Shown one piece after another: positions 7,312 to 12,310 of a stretch of DNA of 12,310 nt. Within the stretch, counting starts at the first letter, position 1, and every line of letters starts with the position of its first letter. Below the pieces are notes generated by a model. It saw only the letters and a program-made list of their open reading frames with translations, did not search any database and was not told where the DNA came from. The position numbers and the translations under genes were made by a program. This stretch comes from an uncultured beta proteobacterium (lineage in GTDB: Bacteria > Pseudomonadota > Gammaproteobacteria > Burkholderiales > Rhodocyclaceae). The DNA lies in contig CAIZHL010000072.1 of NCBI GenBank assembly GCA_903932755.1, forward strand, positions 1-12,310. The letters run 5' to 3'.

Positions 7312-8124
7312 ATGCCCATCGCCCGCGTCCGCGACATCGACATCTGCTACGAGCTGGCCGGCAGCGGCCCGCGCCTGCTGAAGATCTGGGGCACCGGCGG
7401 CGACCTGCGGCGGCCGCCGAACGACTTCGACCGCCTGCTGGCGGCGCACTTCACGGTGCTCGCCTTCGACCAGCGCGGCATGGGCCGCAGCGGCAAGCCG
7501 GCGCGCGACTACACGATGGCCGACTACGCCGACGATGCCGCCGGCCTGATGGCGGCGCTCGGCTGGGACAGCGCGGCGGCGCTCGGCTATTCCTTCGGCG
7601 GCATGGTGGCGCAGCAACTGGCGCTGCGCCATCCTGCCCGCGTCGAGCGCCTGGTGCTGATGTCCACCACTGCCGGCGGCGCCGGCGGCTCGTCCTACCC
7701 GCTGCACGAACTGATGGAACTCGACGACGAACAGCGCGTGCGCCGTTTCCTCGAACTCGCCGACAGCCGCCGCACTCCGCAATGGCAGCGTGACCATGCG
7801 GCGCTGTGGCAAAGCCTGGTCGACGACGGCATGGCGATGCTGCGGCTCGGTGCCGACGACCCCTCGCAGCGCGCCGGCAGCCTGCGCCAGCTTGGCGCGC
7901 GCCGCGGGCACGACACATGGGATCGCCTGCCCGGACTGAAGATGCCGGTCAGCGTATTCGCCGGGCGCTACGACACCGTCGCCACGCCGGATGCGCAGCG
8001 TCGGATGGCGGAGCACATTCCCGGCGCCGGCTACCGCGAGTTCAATGGCGGGCATCTGTTTTTCGTGCAGGACCCGGGGGCTGCGCCGGTGATTGTCGAG
8101 GCACTGGCCCCAGCGCCGGACTGA
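7312..8124 (+). CDS. Alpha/beta-fold hydrolase
   Basis: A soluble serine hydrolase of 270 residues. The nucleophile elbow is GYSFGG with S94. The likely acid is D221 in GRYDTVATPD and the catalytic histidine is H248 in NGGHLFF. AFDQRGMGRSGKP (51-63) is the usual strand-loop before the elbow in the esterase/haloperoxidase/3-oxoadipate enol-lactonase branch. The frame is open from 7216, but residues before MPIARVRDIDICYEL are low-complexity and cover repeat copy 4, so the ATG at 7312 is chosen; no clear Shine-Dalgarno precedes it. The substrate is unknown, and neither neighbour suggests a pathway. Confidence 0.9.
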   Translation: MPIARVRDIDICYELAGSGPRLLKIWGTGGDLRRPPNDFDRLLAAHFTVLAFDQRGMGRSGKPARDYTMADYADDAAGLMAALGWDSAAALGYSFGGMVAQQLALRHPARVERLVLMSTTAGGAGGSSYPLHELMELDDEQRVRRFLELADSRRTPQWQRDHAALWQSLVDDGMAMLRLGADDPSQRAGSLRQLGARRGHDTWDRLPGLKMPVSVFAGRYDTVATPDAQRRMAEHIPGAGYREFNGGHLFFVQDPGAAPVIVEALAPAPD

Positions 8125-8126
8125 GC

Positions 8127-8151
8127 CGCCGTACCGTCAGCGCCGACTTTT
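8127..8151 (+). repeat. Dispersed 3'-end repeat, copy 5
   Basis: The plus strand reads CGCCGTACCGTCAGCGCCGA then CTTTT, one change (CCGCC to CCGTC) from copy 4. It begins 2 nt after the hydrolase stop codon, T-run distal, and is followed within 12 nt by a different palindromic element. Confidence 0.8.
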
Positions 8152-8162
8152 GCGATTCCGTC

Positions 8163-8221
8163 ATTCCCGCGGCTCTGCATGCCTTGGATTCCGCTTCGCG
8201 GGGTGGCAAAGCGGGAATCCA
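8163..8221. repeat. REP-like palindromic element (ATTCCCGC...GCGGGAAT type)
   Basis: ATTCCCGC (8163-8170) pairs exactly with GCGGGAAT (8211-8218), and TGGATTCC (8185-8192) pairs exactly with GGAATCCA (8214-8221), so two left arms compete for one right arm. It resembles the common intergenic GTCATTCCCGC...GCGGGAATCCAG repeats of beta- and gammaproteobacteria (compare neisserial dRS3). It may end hydrolase transcription or be a short non-autonomous mobile repeat. Nothing else is seen in the rest of 8125-8299. Confidence 0.7.
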
Positions 8222-8299
8222 GAAGTAATTGTGGAGATGCCGGGACTCGCCCCAGCGCGCTGTGGCGGATGGTGTTCGACGCTTCGGAGACCCAAGGCT

Positions 8300-8318
8300 G
8301 TGGTAACATTGTTATCAC
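8300..8318. promoter_or_regulatory. mazEF operator/promoter palindrome
   Basis: GTGGTAACA-t-TGTTATCAC is an inverted repeat with 9-bp arms and one mismatch. It contains TGgTAACAT (8301-8309), an extended -10, so a bound regulator would block the promoter. MazE and the MazEF complex are known to repress their own operon through such palindromes. The -35 at the expected distance is poor, as is common with extended -10 promoters. Confidence 0.65.
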
Positions 8319-8339
8319 TAAAGAACACAGGAGAGCGTC

Positions 8340-8588
8340 ATGCAAGTGTCGATCCGCAAGATTGGTAATTCCCAGGGAATCCTCATTCCCAAGCCCATGC
8401 TGGCCCAGGTCGGCCTGGATGACGTCGCCGACCTTAAGGTAAATAACGGCGTGATCGAGATTCATCCGGCAAAGCGCAATCCTCGGGAGGGATGGGCCAA
8501 GGACAGCCAGCGGATCGCTGAAGCCGGTGACGACGGGCTGGTGTGGCCCGAGTTCGGCAACGAAGGCGACGCGGATCTGGCATGGTGA
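8340..8588 (+). CDS. mazE: MazE/PemI-type antitoxin (AbrB/SpoVT fold)
   Basis: The antitoxin of a type II pair, 82 residues. The N-terminal half MQVSIRKIGNSQGILIPKPM followed by LAQVGLDD is the swapped-hairpin AbrB DNA-binding domain of MazE. The acidic C-terminal half, ending GNEGDADLAW after WAKDSQRIAEAGDD, is the flexible part expected to thread into the toxin dimer. AGGAG (8329-8333) is 6 nt from the ATG. Its 3' end overlaps the toxin start by 7 nt. Autorepression through the palindrome at 8300-8318 is inferred. Confidence 0.92.
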   Translation: MQVSIRKIGNSQGILIPKPMLAQVGLDDVADLKVNNGVIEIHPAKRNPREGWAKDSQRIAEAGDDGLVWPEFGNEGDADLAW

Positions 8589-8920
8589 ATCCGCCGCAGG
8601 TCAAGACCGGCGAGATATGGCTCGCGAGCCTCGATCCCACGGTCGGCAGCGAGATACAGAAGACGAGGCCATGTGTGCTGGTGTCGCCGCCGGAAATGCA
8701 TGACTTCCTGCGCACGGTCATCGTCGCGCCGATGACCACCGGTTCGCGTCCGGCGGGTTTCCGGATTCCGCTCACCTTTCAGGGCAAGTCCGGCCTGATC
8801 CTTCTTGACCAGATCAGGACGCTGGACAAGTCGAGGCTGGTCAAACGCGTCGGCGCGGTCCATCCGACGACGCTGGAAAAAATATTGCGCACCTTGCAGG
8901 CCGTATTCGAACCGGCCTGA
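8582..8920 (+). CDS. mazF: MazF/PemK-type endoribonuclease toxin
   Basis: A sequence-specific mRNA interferase of 112 residues, inhibited by the product of the preceding gene. GEIWLASLDPTVGSEIQKTRP (10-30) is the PemK/MazF start with the loop before the first catalytic residue. R29 in KTRPCVLVS and a threonine in VAPMTT (52/53) match the catalytic Arg and Thr of MazF. LILLDQIRTLDKSRL and LEKILRTLQAVF are the conserved C-terminal strand and helix. The ATG at 8582 overlaps mazE by 7 nt; GTG at 8585 and a start at 8543 are alternatives, the latter adding an arginine-rich tail absent from the family. The key residues are intact, so the toxin is likely active. Confidence 0.92.
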   Translation: MVNPPQVKTGEIWLASLDPTVGSEIQKTRPCVLVSPPEMHDFLRTVIVAPMTTGSRPAGFRIPLTFQGKSGLILLDQIRTLDKSRLVKRVGAVHPTTLEKILRTLQAVFEPA

Positions 8921-8925
8921 CCTGG

Positions 8926-9028
8926 TTATTTCCTGAACCCGTGTTCGCCAATCAAATGCCTGGCCAGTTCTTTGACTTCTATCAGACCCTCGACGCCGAT
9001 CCAGAACCTCAGAGAACCTCGGGGTCAC
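8926..9028 (-). pseudogene. Possible short gene remnant with a 10-bp tandem duplication
   Basis: On the minus strand one frame ends with RFWIGVEGLIEVKELARHL followed by IGEHGFRK and a TAA at 8928-8926, which reads like real protein. Just upstream, AGAACCTCAG AGAACCTCGG on the plus strand (9003-9022) is a 10-bp tandem duplication. Removing one unit joins the upstream frame (AKGVKVTPRF) directly to WIGVEG with no stop. The fragment weakly recalls the end of Cys/Met-metabolism PLP enzymes, but I do not assign it. No start with a Shine-Dalgarno is seen. It could be chance, since it spans only about 100 nt. Confidence 0.3.
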
Positions 9029-9048
9029 TTTGACGCCTTTGGCTCAGC

Positions 9049-9074
9049 AAAAAGTCGGCGCTGGCGGCACGGCG
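9049..9074 (-). repeat. Dispersed repeat, copy 6 (not next to a minus-strand gene end)
   Basis: The plus strand reads five A residues, then GTCGGCGCTGGCGGCACGGCG. It lies 46 nt upstream of the EamA start and about 130 nt beyond mazF, in the opposite orientation to what the mazF end would require. It is the only copy not following a stop codon in the common orientation. Confidence 0.8.
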
Positions 9075-9120
9075 ATGCGGTCTGCCTGATGCCCGCCGCA
9101 ACGCCTTCAAAAAGCCTCGC

Positions 9121-10038
9121 ATGAGCCATCGCCGCGCCGTGCTGCTGATGGTCCTCGTCACCCTGCTGTGGAGCATGGCGGGCGTGGTCAGCCGCCATCT
9201 GGAGGGCGCGCGCAGCTTCGAGGTGACCTTCTGGCGCAGCGCCTTCAATGCGCTGGCGCTGGCCGTGGCGCTGACCGCGCTGCGCGGCCCGGGGCTGTGG
9301 GCCGGGCTCGTCCGCGCGCCGCGCATCGTCTGGGCGTCGGGCCTGTGTTGGGCGGTGATGTACACCGCCTTCATGGTCGCCCTGACCCTGACCACGGTCG
9401 CCAATGTGCTGGTGATGATGGCGCTGGGGCCGCTGATGACGGCGCTGCTGGCGCGCCTGTTCCTCGCCCAGCGCCAGCCGCCGCGCACCTGGCTGGCGAT
9501 CGTCGCGGCCGGCATCGGCATCGCCTGGATGTTCTTCCGCCAGCTGGGCGCCGGCGTCTCGCTGACCGGCAGCGTGGTGGCGATGGCCGTGCCGCTGGCG
9601 GCGGCGGTGAACTGGACGCTGCTGCAGGCGGCCGGCCACCGCGACAATGCCGCCAGCGCGGACGGCGCCGACGCGCCGGACATGCTGCCGGCGGTGCTGC
9701 TCGGCGCCATGATCTCCGCCGCGGCGACGCTGCCGCTGGCCTGGCCGCTGCAGGCCACGACCCATGACATCGGCCTGCTCGGCTTCCTCGGCGTATTCCA
9801 GCTGGCCGTGCCCTGCCTGCTGGTGGTGCGCGTCTCGCGCGAGCTTTCCGGCTCGGAGATTTCCCTGCTGGCGCTGCTGGAGCTGATATTCGGCGTGGCG
9901 CTGGCCTGGCTCGGCGCCGACGAAGTCCCCGGCAGCGACACCCTGACCGGCGGCGCCCTGGTGGTCGGCGCGCTGGCCGTGAACGAGTGGCTTGCGCTGC
10001 GCGCGCGGAATCAGGCGGCCGGGCGCGTCAGCAGCTGA
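9121..10038 (+). CDS. EamA-family (DMT superfamily) transporter
   Basis: An inner-membrane transporter of 305 residues with about 10 hydrophobic helices in two EamA repeats, the standard DMT size. Repeat 1 runs from LLMVLVTLLWSMAGVVSRH through TFWRSAFNALALAVAL to VLVMMALGPLMTALLARL. Repeat 2 runs from VVAMAVPLAAAVNWTLLQ to SGSEISLLALLELIFGVALAWLGADE, which is the conserved LLEPVFGxxxAxxxLGE-type helix. It differs clearly from the YdeD-like protein at the left edge and its substrate is unknown. There is no strong Shine-Dalgarno. Its last 28 nt overlap the 3' end of ctaA tail to tail. Confidence 0.88.
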   Translation: MSHRRAVLLMVLVTLLWSMAGVVSRHLEGARSFEVTFWRSAFNALALAVALTALRGPGLWAGLVRAPRIVWASGLCWAVMYTAFMVALTLTTVANVLVMMALGPLMTALLARLFLAQRQPPRTWLAIVAAGIGIAWMFFRQLGAGVSLTGSVVAMAVPLAAAVNWTLLQAAGHRDNAASADGADAPDMLPAVLLGAMISAAATLPLAWPLQATTHDIGLLGFLGVFQLAVPCLLVVRVSRELSGSEISLLALLELIFGVALAWLGADEVPGSDTLTGGALVVGALAVNEWLALRARNQAAGRVSS

Positions 10039-10943
10039 ACCGTCGCCGCCAGCAGCAGCGAGGCGCAGACGCTGTGGGCGATGGCCATCCAGAGGCTGAA
10101 GCCGCTCATCACGGTCAGCACCCCCAGCGCGAACTGCACCATCATCAGCACGAGGAGCAGGATCGCGCTGGGCCGCGTTGCCGGCCGCGCCAGACCCTGC
10201 ACCCCGCCAACGCCCAGCAGCAGCAGGGTCGCCAGCGCGCAGTAGCGATGCAGCAGGTGCAGCGCGACGCCGCCGGCATCGCCCAGCCCTGCCGCAGCGA
10301 CGATGCCGGTGAAGGGATCGAGCGCGCTCCAGCCGGCCGCCGCCGGCCAGGCGACGCCGCTGCACCCCGGCAGCGAGGGGCAGGCCGTAGCGGCGTAGCG
10401 CACTCCGATCAGGGCGCCCAGCGCCATAGTCAGCACCAGCAGCCCCAGCCCAACATGGAGCAATGGCGGCGGGCGCCGCGGTGATGACCGCGCCGGATCA
10501 GCGCCGGCGGCCAGCGCCGTGCGCCATGACAGCAGGACCAGGCCGGCGCCGCCGAGGATGTTGATGAAGCCGGGCCAGACCCGGTGCGGATCGGAACTGA
10601 ACAGGCCGACGAAGGTGAGCACGATCATCAAGGACAGCAGCGCCGTGGCCCAGCGCGCCGCCGGCTGGATTGGAAAGGGGCGCAGGCACTGCGCAACGAG
10701 GACGAAACCGAGCACCAGCGCCAGCGAGGCGACGCTGCGATGCAGGATGCGCGCCGCGCCGCTATGCAGGTTGGCTGCGCCGGTCAATAGCTCGCCGTAG
10801 CAGTCGGGCCACGGACTGCAGCCGAGGCCGGCGCCGCGCAAACGGATATAGGCGCTGACCAGCAGGATCAGCAGCGCCAGCAGGGTGAGCACCCAGGCGA
10901 GGATTTTGATGCGCTTCAGGCGCGCGCTGCGGGCTTCCGGCAT
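10011..10943 (-). CDS. ctaA: Heme A synthase, COX15/CtaA family
   Basis: Oxidises the heme O methyl group to the formyl of heme A for aa3-type oxidases; an eight-helix inner-membrane protein of 310 residues. Each half has the external Cys pair: RLRGAGLGCSPWPDCYGE (C42, C48) and RYAATACPSLPGC (C188, C194). TM2 keeps its histidine (LHRSVAS, H68); the C-terminal half keeps HLLHRYCAL (H232) and AIAHSVC (H290). In TM4 the position expected to be histidine appears to be asparagine (INILGGAG, N128), and the TM2 glutamate three residues before the histidine appears to be R65; both are by-eye alignments. It starts 4 nt after the ArsR-rhodanese stop, so the two are cotranscribed. Confidence 0.85.
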   Translation of the reverse strand: MPEARSARLKRIKILAWVLTLLALLILLVSAYIRLRGAGLGCSPWPDCYGELLTGAANLHSGAARILHRSVASLALVLGFVLVAQCLRPFPIQPAARWATALLSLMIVLTFVGLFSSDPHRVWPGFINILGGAGLVLLSWRTALAAGADPARSSPRRPPPLLHVGLGLLVLTMALGALIGVRYAATACPSLPGCSGVAWPAAAGWSALDPFTGIVAAAGLGDAGGVALHLLHRYCALATLLLLGVGGVQGLARPATRPSAILLLVLMMVQFALGVLTVMSGFSLWMAIAHSVCASLLLAATVQLLTRPAA

Positions 10944-10947
10944 GGCG

Positions 10948-11625
10948 TCAATCCTCTCCGGCCGGAACGCTTTCCACCGGCAGGCCGGAGGCCTTCCACT
11001 CGGGAAAGCCGTCTTCCATGCGCCGCGCCTTGTAGCCCTTCTCGCGCAGCATGGCCACGGCGTCGACCGACAGCAGGCAGTAAGGGCCGCGGCAATAGGC
11101 GATGACCTCGCGGCCCTTGGGCAGTTTCTTCAGGTGGCTGGAAAGGACGTCGGACGTGATGTTGATCGCGCCGGGCACATGACCGGCGGCGTATTCCTCG
11201 GGCGGGCGCACGTCGAGCACGGTGACCAGGCCCTGACGCACGCGTTCCAGCAGTTCGCCGGCAGGCACCGGTTCGAGGTCATCGCGCGACGTGATGTAGG
11301 TGCGCAGCAGTTGCGAGACTTCGGCGAGGCGCGATTCGGCCACGGTGGACAGCGCGCCGAGCAGGTCGACCACGTCGGGGCCGGCGACCTCGTAGAACAC
11401 CCGCACGCCTTCCTTGCGCGCCCGCACCAGCCCGGCCTGCCGCAGTTCCTGCAGGTGCTTGGAGGCGTTGGCGACGGACAGGTGGGTCATGCCCGCCAGT
11501 TCGTCGACGCCGCGCGGCCCCTGCGCCACGAACTCCAGCAGCTCCAGGCGGTTGGCGTGACCCAGCGCCTTGGCGACGCGCGCCAGCTGGGCATATATGT
11601 CCTGCTTAAAGTTTCCGGTTGACAT
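10948..11625 (-). CDS. ArsR-family regulator fused to a rhodanese domain
   Basis: A 225-residue regulator. Residues about 8-100 are an ArsR winged helix: ALGHANRLELLEFVAQGPRGV, then THLSVANASKHLQELRQAGLV. Residues about 118-220 are a rhodanese domain: VLDVRPPEEYAAGHVPGAINI and the active loop YCRGPYC (C178, C183). These are the only two cysteines, so any persulfide or redox sensing must act through the rhodanese loop and not through ArsR-domain cysteines as in BigR/SqrR. Upstream lie a TATAAT at 11677-11672 and a perfect palindrome, giving autorepression as the likely mode. No strong Shine-Dalgarno precedes the ATG. It is the first gene of an operon with ctaA. Confidence 0.9.
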   Translation of the reverse strand: MSTGNFKQDIYAQLARVAKALGHANRLELLEFVAQGPRGVDELAGMTHLSVANASKHLQELRQAGLVRARKEGVRVFYEVAGPDVVDLLGALSTVAESRLAEVSQLLRTYITSRDDLEPVPAGELLERVRQGLVTVLDVRPPEEYAAGHVPGAINITSDVLSSHLKKLPKGREVIAYCRGPYCLLSVDAVAMLREKGYKARRMEDGFPEWKASGLPVESVPAGED

Positions 11626-11643
11626 CGTTCGAGTCGATCCCTA

Positions 11644-11677
11644 TTATTCAACTAATCAGTTGAATAACTGAATTATA
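11644..11677 (-). promoter_or_regulatory. ArsR-type operator palindrome and -10 for the regulator/ctaA operon
   Basis: TTATTCAACT (11644-11653) and AGTTGAATAA (11658-11667) are perfect 10-bp inverse complements around AATC. On the minus strand TATAAT at 11677-11672 is a consensus -10 that would start transcription inside the palindrome; the -35 at 16-18 nt is poor. AT-rich imperfect or perfect palindromes at the transcript start are typical ArsR operators. The palindrome is also within reach of the divergent gene at 11742, where TTGAAT at 11660-11665 could serve as a -35. The rest of the 116-nt gap holds a TTGTAGG pair (11683, 11691) and a small GCCC-tcac-GGGC hairpin (11703-11714). Confidence 0.7.
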
Positions 11678-11741
11678 GGCGATTGTAGGTTTGTAGGCAG
11701 CGGCCCTCACGGGCACAAACGCCAGTGTAGGAGGAGCGACG

Positions 11742-12310
11742 ATGACATTCAATGAATTTGCGCTGACGAATGAAGCGGCAATCCGCCTGACGGCCTTCTT
11801 CGGCATCTTCGCACTGATGGCTGCCTGGGAAGTCGCCGCGCCGCGCCGCTCGCGGCTACATACACGCATGCAGCGCTGGAGCGCCAACCTGGGGCTGGTG
11901 GTGTTCAACACAGTGCTGGTACGCCTGATCTTCCCCTTCGCCGCCGTGGCCTTCGCCACGCTGGCCGCACAGCGCGGTTGGGGCCTGCTCAACAACATCG
12001 ACCTGCCCGGCGGGCTGGCGCTGGTGCTGGCGGTGGTTGCCATGGACTTCGCGATCTGGGTCCAGCACGTGATGGTCCATGCCGTGCCGGTGCTGTGGCG
12101 CCTGCACCAGGTGCACCACGCCGACCCGGACTACGACGTCACCACCGGCGCGCGCTTCCACCCGCTCGAAATCATCCTCTCGATGCTGATCAAGTTCGCC
12201 GTGATCGCCGTGCTCGGCGCGCCGGCTGCCGCCGTGCTGGTGTTCGAGGTGCTGCTCAATGCCACGGCGATGTTCAACCACGGCAACGTCAAGCTGCCCG
12301 CCGGCGTCGA
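11742..12310 (+). CDS. Sterol desaturase/fatty acid hydroxylase-family protein (3' end beyond window)
   Basis: A di-iron membrane hydroxylase, 189 residues visible and open at the right edge. Hydrophobic segments lie at about 15-33, 49-70 and 85-105. The histidine clusters of the superfamily follow: HVMVH (HxxxH), then LHQVHHADPDYD (HxxHH), ARFHPLE, and the beginning of the third cluster at MFNHGNVKLP. AGGAGGAG at 11729-11736, 5 nt before the ATG, is the strongest ribosome site in the window. It is divergent from the ArsR-rhodanese/ctaA operon across the palindrome and may be coregulated. The substrate is unknown; bacterial members act on lipids, carotenoids or alkyl chains. Confidence 0.88.
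   Translation, partial: MTFNEFALTNEAAIRLTAFFGIFALMAAWEVAAPRRSRLHTRMQRWSANLGLVVFNTVLVRLIFPFAAVAFATLAAQRGWGLLNNIDLPGGLALVLAVVAMDFAIWVQHVMVHAVPVLWRLHQVHHADPDYDVTTGARFHPLEIILSMLIKFAVIAVLGAPAAAVLVFEVLLNATAMFNHGNVKLPAGV

Noticed and set aside
9025..10365. 446-codon minus-strand frame across the EamA gene and into ctaA
   Set aside because: The Arg/Gln/His/Gly-rich composition is typical of a shadow frame, and both genes it covers have clear family signatures.
10885..11622. 245-codon plus-strand frame antisense to the ArsR-rhodanese gene
   Set aside because: A His/Gln/Arg-rich shadow, whereas the minus strand has both domains intact and an operator.
11703..11714. GCCC-tcac-GGGC hairpin in the hydroxylase leader as a riboswitch or attenuator
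   Set aside because: Only a 4-bp stem with no T-run or second structure; too little to call a regulatory RNA.

Overview
The window is GC-rich, densely packed bacterial chromosome, most likely from a betaproteobacterium (Rhodocyclales/Burkholderiales-like). This placement rests on protein resemblance by eye: an EamA cysteine exporter, an ArsR-rhodanese regulator, heme A synthase and a MocR/DUF2917 pair. No rRNA, tRNA, CRISPR array, phage or transposase gene is visible.

Layout. (1) 1-275: 3' end of an EamA-type (YdeD-like) exporter. (2) 353-2868: an MFS DHA2-type efflux pump divergent from a LysR-type regulator, with an inverted repeat in the shared promoter region. (3) 2941-3855: a ketopantoate-reductase-family gene. 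(4) 3968-5858: a DUF2917 gene divergent from a MocR-type regulator (GntR helix-turn-helix plus aminotransferase fold), with two inverted repeats between them. (5) 5911-7208: a secreted NlpE-N/META protein translationally coupled to a 75-residue membrane protein. (6) 7312-8124: an alpha/beta hydrolase. (7) 8163-8920: a palindromic intergenic repeat, then a MazEF-type toxin-antitoxin pair behind a near-perfect 19-bp palindrome. (8) 8926-9120: a probable short gene remnant. (9) 9121-10038: a second EamA-family transporter, convergent with and overlapping (10) a minus-strand operon of an ArsR-rhodanese regulator and heme A synthase (ctaA). (11) 11742-end: a sterol desaturase-family hydroxylase, divergent from that operon across a perfect 10-bp-arm palindrome.

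The least explained signal is a dispersed repeat of about 24 bp, present six times and only between genes. Its core on one strand is AAAGTCGGCGCTGGCGG followed by (G/C/T)ACGGCG. Five copies lie 2-21 nt beyond a stop codon, all in the same orientation relative to that gene, with the T-run distal. The sixth lies upstream of the second EamA gene, next to the remnant. It looks like a family of 3'-end elements, but no strong hairpin is visible in the unit, so its role is open.

Functionally the window is a mosaic of regulator-plus-target modules (LysR/MFS, MocR/DUF2917, ArsR-rhodanese/ctaA/hydroxylase, MazEF) rather than one pathway. No wholly new defence or biosynthetic system is evident.
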